Assembly: GCA_905215155.1 (NCBI GenBank)
Contig: CAJMPJ010000016.1
Location: 1-58,691 of the forward strand
From: an uncultured bacterium
GTDB taxonomy: Bacteria; Bacillota; Clostridia; Lachnospirales; Lachnospiraceae
Length of the DNA: 58,691 nucleotides
Direction: 5' to 3'
The first letter of the stretch is position 1. Every line of letters starts with the position of its first letter. Shown here piece by piece: positions 26,904 through 35,343 of the stretch. The notes beneath the pieces are model-generated. The model did no database searches. It saw nothing but the letters and a program-made list of their open reading frames with translations, and was not told where the DNA came from. The translations under genes were made by a program, and so were the position numbers.

Positions 26904-26918
26904 TCGCCGGTTTTTTTC
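26884..26918 (+). terminator. Rho-independent terminator of the small ORF
   Basis: CCGGCG (26884-26889) pairs with CGCCGG (26905-26910), followed by seven T. Confidence 0.85.
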
Positions 26919-26956
26919 TGTGGTTTTATGAATAAAAATCTGTTTGGGAAAAATAG

Positions 26957-27535
26957 TTATTTAAATAAATATACCGCATTAAAACGGTCTTTCCGGTATG
27001 GATCATAAAAACCATCGCTGATTTCCCAGCCTTCAAATTCTTCCTTATTAAATAACAGGTGTTCCTCGCGATGGGAGCGCATGGGGATTTCCCCAATCAA
27101 TACTCCCTTTTTGGCCACTCTTAAAAGTTCCTTTGTGGCTGCCTGCGCGTATTCTTTGTTATCAAAATATAAATAGACTCCATAGCAGATGACCTTGTCA
27201 AAGGATTTATCCTTAAAAGGCAAATTTGCAGCCTCTCCGGTAAGAACAGAATTGTGGAGGATTTCAATATGCTTTTTCACCAGAGTATGGGAGTAGTCGA
27301 TTCCAACGTAGTCACAGTCCAGATATTGGGCCAGTGCTCCTGCGCCGCAGCCGACTTCTAATACTTTATCTTCCTTATGAATGTCCAGTCTTTTTATGAT
27401 CTGGCGGGCCACCTCTTCCATATCGACATGGGTAGCCTCATATCCGTCATAGGCAAGTAAATCGGTGCCCTCTGCCTTGCCCTTCCGGGTCCAGATCTGT
27501 TTCCAGGTTTCCTTGGTTGTTTCCTGTGTGTTCAT
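26957..27535 (-). CDS. SAM-dependent methyltransferase, class I (192 aa)
   Basis: The Rossmann motif I VLEVGCGAGALAQYL (about 58-72), an acidic loop GIDYS and a later FDKVICYGVYLYF are those of small-molecule class I methyltransferases (Methyltransf_11/25 type). No membrane segment. ATG 27535 lies behind AAGGAGGCAATTAC, fifteen bases after the end of the nucleotidyltransferase-aminotransferase gene, so the two form one operon. The acceptor may be the product of that enzyme, for example an amino group (inference). Confidence 0.82.
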   Translation of the reverse strand: MNTQETTKETWKQIWTRKGKAEGTDLLAYDGYEATHVDMEEVARQIIKRLDIHKEDKVLEVGCGAGALAQYLDCDYVGIDYSHTLVKKHIEILHNSVLTGEAANLPFKDKSFDKVICYGVYLYFDNKEYAQAATKELLRVAKKGVLIGEIPMRSHREEHLLFNKEEFEGWEISDGFYDPYRKDRFNAVYLFK

Positions 27536-27550
27536 GTAATTGCCTCCTTA

Positions 27551-29359
27551 TTAACGTAATATGTGTTTCAGCGCATCTGCAAGCCGTTGATTGTCTGATT
27601 CTGTGCGGACTGCAACGCGGATAAACTCTCTTCCTTCCATCCCTGGCTTATGGGATAAATCTTTTACCAGGATGTTATAACGGTTCAGCAGAAGCTCTGC
27701 GATCTGAGATGCAGAGCATCCGTCTGTGATCTCACAAAGAATAAAGTTGGCCTCTGAGGGATACAGCTTTAATTGTCTGATGGAGCACAGCTCCTCGAAC
27801 ATTTTTTTCCGGGTCACCTTGAATTTTTTCAATGCTTCCTTATAATCTGACTGGTATTTCTCAAAAATCTGGAGAAAGTATTCGGCCAGAGAATTGATGT
27901 TCCAGATCGGAAGCTCCTGTCTCACAAGACGGAGCACTGCCTGGTCGCTGCAGGCTAAGATGCCCAGACGCAGCCCGGGGACCCCGTAGGATTTGGAGAT
28001 GCTTTTGATGAGGACCAGGTTAGGATATTCCTCAAGGGTTTCCTGGGTCATCAGGGACGGCGCTTCTTCGGCAGAAGAAAAATCAAGGAAGGATTCGTCC
28101 AGAATCAGGAATGCCTGTTTTTCCATACAGTACGAGGCAAGAGAGAGTACCTCTGACCGTTTCATATAACAGCCGGTTGGGTTTTCCGGGTTCACCAAAA
28201 CCAGGGCATCCAGTTCCTGATCCTTATAAAATTCCATCAGATCCTTTGCGGTATAGGTGAAATCCGGAGTGGATACCATAAAGGGAACGGGGAATCTGGC
28301 ACAGTTGCCATACTCTTCAAAGGACGGCTTTATCACTCCCACCGCATTGGAAAAGGAGCGGATGAGCGGTTTGATAAGCTCTGCGGCTCCGTTTCCGGTC
28401 AGGACATTGTCTTTGTTAAGTCCCAGGGATTTTGCCGCCAGTAAATTGTTGATGTCAAGGCCGGAGGGGTAGCTTGTGCACAGTGCTTCAAAGCTGGCTT
28501 TGATCTCCCCCATCAGCCGGCTGTTGGGAAAGTAGGGATTGACCAGATAGCAAAAATCAAGAAGACCGGGATAGCGCCAGTATCCTCCGTAACGGCTGGA
28601 AAGTCTGGTAAGCCTGCTTTGGGAATCTGTGAAAATGGATTCTGCAATATCCAAGTCCTGCTCGTCATCAATCTCATACCAAAACCAGTTTTCCAGTCTG
28701 CTGGCTTTTAAGTCATGGTCATCCAGCAGGGAAATGACTTTTAACACCTGCTCATAATATTCGTTATTCCCCAGTGCCTTGCTGTAGGCTTCCAGGAATG
28801 GCACGTAATGGGTTGCGGAAAAGTTTTGGCTGAATTTATAAATGTTCACAGTCTTATAATAGGAATGAATGTCCTCAAAGCGGAAATCTTTTCTTGTGAG
28901 AAACTTCATGATATTGTCCTGTTCATCCAAAAGGACCACGGTTCCATCCATCCAGCTTTCAAAATGAGCCACCAGTGCCAGATTGGGATAGGGATCACGG
29001 ATAATCTGGGTCAGGACCTCCTGTTCAAAAATCAAGTCAGATTCCAGTAAAAGCGTATCATCCTGAAGAAGATAGTCCTTTGCCAGATAAAGAGAATAAA
29101 TATTATTGGTCGTCTGGTAAACGGGATTGTCAATAAAGGTAACCGGAGTATGTAAGGACAGAGAACCGACAAAAGATTGAAGCTGTTCTCCTTCATGTCC
29201 TGTAACAAGAATGATTCTATTTAAATGATAGTGCTCCAGCTGTTTTAACATGCGCTCGATCATGGGAACTTCATTTACGGAAACCATACACTTCGGTTGA
29301 TGTTCCGTTAATTTTTTCAAACGCCGTCCCATACCGGCGGCAAGGATTATCGCCTGCAT
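27551..29359 (-). CDS. Bifunctional nucleotidyltransferase / PLP-dependent aminotransferase-fold enzyme (602 aa)
   Basis: Residues 1-235 are a nucleotidyltransferase of the LicC/PntC/sugar type: AIILAAGMGRRLKKL, then PKCMVSVNEVPMIERML, and an acidic ESDLIFE. Residues about 265-602 are an aminotransferase class I/II fold, HisC/CobD-like: TGNGAAELI, VNPENPTGCYMKR, LILDESFLDF and the PLP lysine in IKSISKSYGVPGLRLG. Such a fusion implies that one small phosphorylated amine or acid is handled by both domains. One reading: the PLP domain makes a phosphoamine or amino-phosphonate and the first domain activates it with CTP, as in PntC fusions. The neighbouring methyltransferase may act next. Start ATG 29359, AAGGAGGGTGTT upstream on the minus strand. 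No cell-surface transferase is in view. Confidence 0.82.
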   Translation of the reverse strand: MQAIILAAGMGRRLKKLTEHQPKCMVSVNEVPMIERMLKQLEHYHLNRIILVTGHEGEQLQSFVGSLSLHTPVTFIDNPVYQTTNNIYSLYLAKDYLLQDDTLLLESDLIFEQEVLTQIIRDPYPNLALVAHFESWMDGTVVLLDEQDNIMKFLTRKDFRFEDIHSYYKTVNIYKFSQNFSATHYVPFLEAYSKALGNNEYYEQVLKVISLLDDHDLKASRLENWFWYEIDDEQDLDIAESIFTDSQSRLTRLSSRYGGYWRYPGLLDFCYLVNPYFPNSRLMGEIKASFEALCTSYPSGLDINNLLAAKSLGLNKDNVLTGNGAAELIKPLIRSFSNAVGVIKPSFEEYGNCARFPVPFMVSTPDFTYTAKDLMEFYKDQELDALVLVNPENPTGCYMKRSEVLSLASYCMEKQAFLILDESFLDFSSAEEAPSLMTQETLEEYPNLVLIKSISKSYGVPGLRLGILACSDQAVLRLVRQELPIWNINSLAEYFLQIFEKYQSDYKEALKKFKVTRKKMFEELCSIRQLKLYPSEANFILCEITDGCSASQIAELLLNRYNILVKDLSHKPGMEGREFIRVAVRTESDNQRLADALKHILR

Positions 29360-29455
29360 AACACCCTCCTTTGTTCAAAAACAAGATTAATATTTAATTT
29401 ATGAACATAATAGCAGGTTCTTCCAGGTCTGTCAATAGGAAGAGAGGAAAGAAAC

Positions 29456-29483
29456 TTGACAATCTCAGATAGAGTGCTATAAT
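29456..29483 (+). promoter_or_regulatory. Promoter of the zinc-type operon
   Basis: TTGACA (29456-29461), 16 bases, TATAAT (29478-29483), about 38 bases before the Fur-family gene. I saw no convincing Zur box by eye. Confidence 0.8.
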
Positions 29484-29520
29484 ATGAAAATGATTTTTGA
29501 TTTCGAAACGAGGGAAACGC

Positions 29521-29928
29521 ATGGGAGAAAGAGGCAGATACCGGACCAAACAGCAGGAAATCATCCTGAGCTGTTTAAAAAAACAAAAAGAAACGTTCTG
29601 TACGGTGGAACAGTTTATGCAATGGCTGCACCGTGACGGAATCCACGTTGGCCAGACTACGGTTTACCGGGCTTTGGAGCGTTTGACGGAAGATGGAGTG
29701 GTGGTAAAGATTCCATCGGTGGATGGGTCAAAGGCCCAGTTTCGGTATATCGGGGAAGAAATAAATTGGAATGTGGGAAAGCTGGTATGTTTGAAGTGCG
29801 GCAGCATGATTCCCCTGGAATGCTCCAGGCTGGATGCATTTTACGAGCACATTTATGAGGACCATGGATTTCAGCTGGACCAGCAGCGTATGGTGCTTTA
29901 CGGCTACTGCAGCCAGTGTCAGTCATGA
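29521..29928 (+). CDS. Fur-family metalloregulator (Zur/PerR type, 135 aa)
   Basis: Winged HTH (TTVYRALERLTEDGVV, about 45-60) followed by a dimerisation domain with two Cys pairs that build a structural zinc site (CLKCGSM near 91-94, and CSQCQS at the C-terminus). The start is ATG 29521 with GAGGG upstream; a TTG at 29497 is only 14 bases after the -10 and has no ribosome site. It heads a run of zinc-uptake genes, so it is probably their zinc-responsive repressor. Confidence 0.88.
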   Translation: MGERGRYRTKQQEIILSCLKKQKETFCTVEQFMQWLHRDGIHVGQTTVYRALERLTEDGVVVKIPSVDGSKAQFRYIGEEINWNVGKLVCLKCGSMIPLECSRLDAFYEHIYEDHGFQLDQQRMVLYGYCSQCQS

Positions 29929-29954
29929 AAAGAGAAGGAAAGGAGAGAAAGAGC

Positions 29955-30266
29955 ATGAAGTATGGAAAGAATCACAGGCGTAGTTTGGCCCTGCTTCTGG
30001 CACTGTTTATAGCAGCGGCCCTTCTTTTTTCCTCCTTTTTTGTTTTTACCCATTTGAAGCACGATTGTACGGGAAAGGGATGCAGCGTCTGTACTGAAAT
30101 CGGAACGTGTATCCGTACCATTCATTTGCTTTCTGATGCGATTGGGTGGGGAGCAGCCGGTATCGTTGTCTGTATTTGTGTGAAAAATCTTGGGAAACCT
30201 TATGCTGCCGGACTTTATTTATGCCCGGCTTCTTTGGTTCGTTTAAAGGTACGTTTGAATCATTGA
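29955..30266 (+). CDS. Small two-helix membrane protein with Cys/His-rich loop (103 aa)
   Basis: ATG 29955 follows AAAGGAGAGAAAGAGC; an earlier in-frame ATG at 29916 lies in the regulator gene. There are two hydrophobic helices: about residues 11-35 (SLALLLALFIAAALLFSSFF) and about 65-82. Between them is a loop with HDCTGKGCSVC and a further Cys. The loop should face outside by the positive-inside rule (Lys/Arg-rich N-terminus). The His/Cys spacing suggests metal binding. Its place between the Fur-type regulator and the zinc-binding lipoprotein supports a role in zinc handling. No named family recognised. Confidence 0.75.
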   Translation: MKYGKNHRRSLALLLALFIAAALLFSSFFVFTHLKHDCTGKGCSVCTEIGTCIRTIHLLSDAIGWGAAGIVVCICVKNLGKPYAAGLYLCPASLVRLKVRLNH

Positions 30267-30348
30267 AGACAAGGAAGAAGTGAAGACGATGGCTGCCAGG
30301 CAGGGCAGCGGATAGGACTGTAAGATAGAAAAATTCGGAGGATTTATT

Positions 30349-31287
30349 ATGAGAAAAAATACAATAAGGACGAACCGCCTTGTGGCACTTTCTGTCCTTG
30401 TTTTCAGTGTTCTGCTTTCCGGCTGTGCAGGAAAAGAAAAGACAGCCGATGAAGGAAAATTAAATGTAATGACTAGCTTTTATCCGGTCTATGATTTCAC
30501 TTTAAAAATAGGCGGAGATAAAGTAAATGTTAAAAATATGGTTCCTGCAGGGACCGAGCCTCATGACTGGGAACCGGGGACCCGTGATATTTCGGCCCTG
30601 GAAGAAGCCGATGTGTTCGTATACAGCGGAGCAGGTATGGAGCATTGGACCGAGGATGTCCTCAAAAGCCTGAATAACAAAGACCTTATCTCGGTGGAAG
30701 CATCAAAGGGCATCTCATTAAAGGAAGGTCACGGCGAAGAAGAGGAAGAGGACCATGACCATGGCGAGTTTGATCCTCACGTATGGCTGGACCCCCAGAA
30801 TGCCAAAAAAGAGATGGAAAACATTAAGGACGCCCTGGTAAAAGCAGATCCCGGCCATCAGGATTACTATGAGTCCAATTATAAGACTTACAGCAAAAAA
30901 CTGGATGAGCTGGACCAGTCCTTTCAAGAAACACTGGCTGCGGTCCCTAATAAATCTATTGTCGTTTCTCACGAAGCCTACGGATACTTATGCGCCGCTT
31001 ACGGGCTTACCCAGATTGGAATTGAAGGACTGGCTCCGGACTCGGAACCGGATCCTGCAAGAATGGCGGAAGTCATTGATTTTGTCAGGGAAAACAACGT
31101 AAAGACCATCTTTTTTGAGGAACTTGCAAGTCCAAAGGTGGCAGAAGCCATTGCAAAGGAAACCGGAGCCAAGACAGCGGTATTAAATCCCATCGAAGGA
31201 CTGAGTGATGAAGAATTAAAAGCAGGAGAAGATTATATTTCCGTTATGGAGAAAAATCTCGCCGCATTAAAAGAAGCGCTAGAATAA
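30349..31287 (+). CDS. znuA: Zinc-type ABC substrate-binding lipoprotein, ZnuA/AdcA-like (312 aa)
   Basis: Lipobox LLSGC with lipidated Cys26. The mature protein has the cluster A-I layout: MVPAGTEPHDWEPGTRD (metal His), a His/Glu-rich flexible loop (GHGEEEEEDHDHGE, about 125-138), FDPHVWLDPQNA (second His), SHEAYGYLCAAYGL (third His) and IFFEELASPKVAE. The His-rich loop is typical of zinc rather than manganese binders. It delivers Zn2+ to the ZnuBC membrane complex encoded next. Confidence 0.93.
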   Translation: MRKNTIRTNRLVALSVLVFSVLLSGCAGKEKTADEGKLNVMTSFYPVYDFTLKIGGDKVNVKNMVPAGTEPHDWEPGTRDISALEEADVFVYSGAGMEHWTEDVLKSLNNKDLISVEASKGISLKEGHGEEEEEDHDHGEFDPHVWLDPQNAKKEMENIKDALVKADPGHQDYYESNYKTYSKKLDELDQSFQETLAAVPNKSIVVSHEAYGYLCAAYGLTQIGIEGLAPDSEPDPARMAEVIDFVRENNVKTIFFEELASPKVAEAIAKETGAKTAVLNPIEGLSDEELKAGEDYISVMEKNLAALKEALE

Positions 31288-31308
31288 ACAGAGACAGGAG
31301 TAAGGATT

Positions 31309-32016
31309 GTGGATGCGATTGAAATAAAGGGCTTGACCTTTTCCTATGGAAATACACCGGTTTTAAAGGGAGTGGATTTTTCTGTTCCCCAGGGGCGGTT
31401 TGCCGCACTGATCGGAGCCAACGGAGCCGGAAAAAGCACATTGATCAAAATGCTTTTGGGAGAACTGCCTTTCACGGGAGAAACAGGGACCATCAAACTT
31501 ATGGGCCAGGAGTTAAAGCAGTTTGGGGACTGGAGCCAGGTGGGGTATGTTCCTCAGAATGGAATGGCCAGTTATAAGGACTTTCCTGCATCGGTGGAGG
31601 AGATCGTTCAGGCCAATCTGTATGCCCGGATCGGCAAATTCCGTTTTGGAGGAAAAAAGGAAAAAGAACTGGTGGACCATGCACTTTGCCAGGTAGGAAT
31701 GGAGCCCTATAAGAAACGGCTCATCGGGAGGCTTTCCGGAGGGCAGCAGCAGCGGGTCCTTCTTGCCCGTGCACTGGTAAATTGTCCCAGGCTGTTGATT
31801 CTTGATGAGCCTACCTCCGGAGTGGATGAAACCAATACCCAGGAATTTTACCGCCTGATTAAGAAATTCAATCGCAGCGAAGGAATGACCGTACTCATGG
31901 TCACCCATGACAAAGGCTGTTTATCCGGACTTGCCGATGATGTATGGCAGGTGGAGGATGGCAGAATGGAACGGATATCAGAGGAAAGGGGAGAGAACTG
32001 CCATGGAAATATTTAG
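31309..32016 (+). CDS. znuC: Zinc ABC transporter ATPase, ZnuC-like (235 aa)
   Basis: GTG start at 31309 behind CAGGAGTAAGGATT. Walker A LIGANGAGKST (about 33-43), signature RLSGGQQQRVLLARAL, Walker B LLILDEPTSGVD, H-loop VMVTHD. The length fits the manganese/zinc ATPase group. The gene overlaps znuB by 14 bases. Confidence 0.93.
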   Translation: MDAIEIKGLTFSYGNTPVLKGVDFSVPQGRFAALIGANGAGKSTLIKMLLGELPFTGETGTIKLMGQELKQFGDWSQVGYVPQNGMASYKDFPASVEEIVQANLYARIGKFRFGGKKEKELVDHALCQVGMEPYKKRLIGRLSGGQQQRVLLARALVNCPRLLILDEPTSGVDETNTQEFYRLIKKFNRSEGMTVLMVTHDKGCLSGLADDVWQVEDGRMERISEERGENCHGNI

Positions 32017-32809
32017 CTATGGATTTATGCAGCGGGCCTTTCTTGTAGGCATACTGCTTGCAATGGTGATTCCCTGCATCGGTGTCGTTATTGTACTAAA
32101 ACGTCTTTCCATGATTGGAGATGCACTTTCCCATACATCCCTGGCCGGAGTGGCCGCAGGGCTTATACTGGGAATCAATCCTGTGGCAGGTGCTGCGGTT
32201 GCCTGTGTCCTTGCAGCCTTTGGAATTGAGGCGATCCGCAGAAAACTGCCCCGTTATTCCGAGATGTCCATTGCCATTATGATGTCTGCAGGCATCGGTC
32301 TTGCCGGAGTGCTGTCCGGGTTTGTGAAAAATTCCGCAAACTTTAACAGCTTTCTTTTTGGCAGTATTGTAGCAATCAGTGATATGGAGATGTTCTTAGT
32401 CATAGGAGTTTCCTTAACGGTCCTTCTCCTGTTTCTCCTTCTATATAAAGAGCTTTTTTACATTGCATTGGATGAAAGAAGTGCAAGGCTTGCGGGAGTT
32501 CCGGTAAAAAGGGTGAACTTTATTTTCACCATTTTGACGGCTGCCACAGTATCCATTGCGGCAAGGACAGTGGGGGCCCTCATCGTGTCCTCCATGATGG
32601 TGATTCCGGTGGCCTGTGCCATGCAGATCGGAAAAAATTATAAGCAGACCGTGATTTATGCGGTAAGCTTTGATGTGATATTTATGATTACAGGCTTAGT
32701 TTTGGCCTACTATTTTGGATTAAAGCCAGGCGGCACCATTGTCCTGGTGGGGGTCGTTTTCCTTCTTTTTATTTTCATGGGGAAAAAGCTGCTTGGAGTG
32801 AAGGGCTAA
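32003..32809 (+). CDS. znuB: Zinc ABC transporter permease, ZnuB-like (268 aa)
   Basis: A membrane protein of the ABC-3 permease family with about eight hydrophobic segments and the conserved MIGDALSHTSLAGVA near residues 36-50. The start ATG 32003 lies behind AAAGGGGAGAGAACTGCC and overlaps znuC; the longer frame from 31907 is inside znuC. Confidence 0.93.
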   Translation: MEIFSYGFMQRAFLVGILLAMVIPCIGVVIVLKRLSMIGDALSHTSLAGVAAGLILGINPVAGAAVACVLAAFGIEAIRRKLPRYSEMSIAIMMSAGIGLAGVLSGFVKNSANFNSFLFGSIVAISDMEMFLVIGVSLTVLLLFLLLYKELFYIALDERSARLAGVPVKRVNFIFTILTAATVSIAARTVGALIVSSMMVIPVACAMQIGKNYKQTVIYAVSFDVIFMITGLVLAYYFGLKPGGTIVLVGVVFLLFIFMGKKLLGVKG

Positions 32810-32831
32810 AAAGCAATAAGGAGTAAAGAAA

Positions 32832-33776
32832 ATGACAGATCTTTATATTGTATCTGGTTTTCTGGGAGCAGGAAAGACCACGCTCATTCAGACAATGGCC
32901 AGGAATGTCTTTCAGAGCCAGAAAATCGTAGTCATTGAAAATGACTTCGGGGAAGCTGGAATTGACGCCAGCTGCCTGAGAAGTTGTGAGATTATGGTTA
33001 CCAGCATCAATGCCGGCTGCATCTGCTGCAGTATGTCCGGTGATTTTTATAAGGCCATCGGACAGATTGTAAAGGAATATGCACCGGACGTGATTTTAGT
33101 GGAGCCTTCCGGCGTGGGAAAACTCTCAGATATTATAAAAGCCTGCTTAAGGAGAAAGGATCTTGTTTTGATCCGCCGCTGCATTACCGTGGTGGATGGC
33201 AATAGATTTGATAAATATAAGGAAAACTATGGGGATTTTTTTGTCAACCAGATCCGCTATGCCGATTTAATCCTGTTAAGCCACCAAACCGGTGATTGCG
33301 GAAAGATCGAAGAAACCATAGGGAAAATAAAGGAAATCAACCAGGAAGCAAGGATAGCGGCTGATTTTTGGGACAGCATCCCGTCTTCGGTATTTTTATC
33401 CGGAAAACGGGTAGAGGCGGTAAAGGAACTTGAAAAGGAACCGGTCCAAAGCCCTAAATTCCCCCGTATCTTAAAGGCATTTTCCTCACCGCTCGGTCTG
33501 GCCAAAGAAATATTTACTTCGGTTACCATAGAATGTCCGGAGGTTTTAACGGAAGAGCAGCTAAAAGAGAAGCTCAACAGGGTGCTTGACCATGGAGACG
33601 GGGTGATCCTTCGGGGAAAAGGGATTGTAAAGGGAATGGATGGCGGAATGATGTTTCATTACATACCGGGAATGCTTAACGTAAAATCCGTTTCCGCGGA
33701 AGGAACCCGTGTCTGCTTCATTGGAACAGGACTGAAGGAGCAGCAAATAAAATCGTTATTTCAAGGAGAACTATAA
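32832..33776 (+). CDS. G3E-family GTPase (COG0523/CobW-like metallochaperone, 314 aa)
   Basis: P-loop GFLGAGKTT (residues 9-17), the metal-binding CxCC motif in NAGCICCSMSG (about 60-70) and the E-x-SG switch (VEPSGVGKL). G3E GTPases of this group insert or deliver metals; in zinc-regulated operons they are thought to supply zinc proteins under starvation. The usual NKxD base-specificity motif is not obvious (the equivalent strand reads LILLSHQTGD). ATG 32832 follows AAGGAGTAAAGAAA. One base separates it from the next gene. Confidence 0.88.
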   Translation: MTDLYIVSGFLGAGKTTLIQTMARNVFQSQKIVVIENDFGEAGIDASCLRSCEIMVTSINAGCICCSMSGDFYKAIGQIVKEYAPDVILVEPSGVGKLSDIIKACLRRKDLVLIRRCITVVDGNRFDKYKENYGDFFVNQIRYADLILLSHQTGDCGKIEETIGKIKEINQEARIAADFWDSIPSSVFLSGKRVEAVKELEKEPVQSPKFPRILKAFSSPLGLAKEIFTSVTIECPEVLTEEQLKEKLNRVLDHGDGVILRGKGIVKGMDGGMMFHYIPGMLNVKSVSAEGTRVCFIGTGLKEQQIKSLFQGEL

Positions 33777-33777
33777 T

Positions 33778-35343
33778 ATGATTACCCCAGCATGGGTTAT
33801 AACAGGTTTTCTGGATTCAGGGAAGACCACGCTGATCAACCGGCTGACGAAAGAAGAACTGAAGGAACAGGAGCTCCTGGTCATTCAGTTTGAAAACGGA
33901 GATGTGCCTTTAAAGGAATCGGAGCAGATCCGGCATTTAAGCTATACAAAAAGTCAGCTTGAAGAGACTCCGTATGAAATCAGTGAGATGATCTGCCAGG
34001 AACTTGAGGAAAATCCGGTAGATTTGGTTCTGATCGAATGGAATGGGATGGAGCATTTTCATACTCTGGAACAGATGTTTCTGCAATTTCGTGCAAAAGC
34101 GGCCATCAGCATTGAAAAGGTGATCTACACCGCAGCCGGAGAGGAACTGGACCGCAGGATCGCAGATTCCGGTGCCATATCCATGTCTCAGGTGGCGGCA
34201 AGTGACTGCGCCTATGTGCGCACAGATGGGAATGTAAAGATGAAAGGAGACAAAAGAGTGGGGCTCAGCGTAAGAGCAGATCTTCCGGTTTTTACAGACG
34301 ATCATTGGAAACGGTTTACCAGAAACCTGTTCCGCTATGACTTAAAACCGCAGTTGTGGCTTTTCTTAGTATCTGCGGCGGCGGTCCTGTTTCTGGTTGT
34401 AAAGCCCGCACTTGGGCCGCTTAGTTTTTCGCTTGATGTGTTTCTCACGGTGTTTTTGGGAGTTTTTTTGCAGGCAATCCCATTTCTGGCAATCGGCGTT
34501 CTTCTTTCTTCCGCTATACAGGTGTACATAAGTCCGGACTGGATTCAGCATAAATTTCCAAAGAAAGTGATTCCGGCGCAGCTGTTTGCTGTTTTTGCCG
34601 GATTTTGCCTGCCGGTCTGTGACTGTGCCTCCATTCCAGTGTTTAAAAGTCTGGTAAAAAAGGGGGTTCCCCTATCGGCGGCAGTTACGTTTATGCTGGT
34701 ATCTCCGGTGATTAATCCGGTGGTGATTCTTTCCACCTGGTATGCCTTTAACGGCAATGTAATGATGATCGGTGCCAGATGCGGGCTTGGAATATTGTGT
34801 GCCGTGCTGACTGGAATCACCTATCTTTTGTTTCCTCCTAAGAAAGTATTTGCGGAGGGAATGCTTACCGGCAAGGCGGAGGACTGGGAGGACGATACCT
34901 TATTATCCGGGAATTCAAAACATACTTCCCGTTTTTTTCAGTTCATGCGCCATGCCCAGAATGAATTTTTCAGTGTTGGAAAATATTTGTTGACAGGTAT
35001 TTTTGTATCCACCCTGTTCCAGCAGTTTCAGCCAGCCATGGTCCGGTCAGGAGCAGGAATCCCTCTCGCAGCCTCCATTTTGTTCCTGATGGCAATGGCT
35101 TTCGCCTTATCTCTGTGCTCATCCTCGGATGCAGTGGTGGCAAGAACAATGGCAGGAGTCTTTCCCGAAGGTGCAATCATGGGATTTTTGGTGTTTGGTC
35201 CGATGATGGATATTAAAAATGTAGCCATGCTGCTTTCCGGTTTCCGGAAAATATTTATTCTGCGGCTCATGGCAACGGTTTTTGTCATATGTTTTACTGC
35301 GGTATACCTGTTTGCAGCTTTAAACAGCGGAGGGATCAGATGA
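33778..35343 (+). CDS. Fusion of a G3E-like P-loop domain with a UPF0718 (DUF318)-type permease (521 aa)
   Basis: Residues 1-170 resemble the first part of a G3E GTPase: VITGFLDSGKTTLIN gives Walker A, and VLIEWNGME stands where G3E proteins have the ExSG switch. The CxCC metal motif and NKxD are absent. Residues about 198-521 are a polytopic membrane protein with about eight helices and the UPF0718 permease marks LPVCDCASIPVFKSL, SPVINPVVILSTW and LCSSSDAVVARTMAG. That permease family usually sits beside a TIGR03943 protein, which is exactly the next gene. The fusion implies nucleotide-gated or metallochaperone-coupled transport (inference). ATG 33778, behind AAGGAGAACTATA. Confidence 0.83.
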   Translation: MITPAWVITGFLDSGKTTLINRLTKEELKEQELLVIQFENGDVPLKESEQIRHLSYTKSQLEETPYEISEMICQELEENPVDLVLIEWNGMEHFHTLEQMFLQFRAKAAISIEKVIYTAAGEELDRRIADSGAISMSQVAASDCAYVRTDGNVKMKGDKRVGLSVRADLPVFTDDHWKRFTRNLFRYDLKPQLWLFLVSAAAVLFLVVKPALGPLSFSLDVFLTVFLGVFLQAIPFLAIGVLLSSAIQVYISPDWIQHKFPKKVIPAQLFAVFAGFCLPVCDCASIPVFKSLVKKGVPLSAAVTFMLVSPVINPVVILSTWYAFNGNVMMIGARCGLGILCAVLTGITYLLFPPKKVFAEGMLTGKAEDWEDDTLLSGNSKHTSRFFQFMRHAQNEFFSVGKYLLTGIFVSTLFQQFQPAMVRSGAGIPLAASILFLMAMAFALSLCSSSDAVVARTMAGVFPEGAIMGFLVFGPMMDIKNVAMLLSGFRKIFILRLMATVFVICFTAVYLFAALNSGGIR

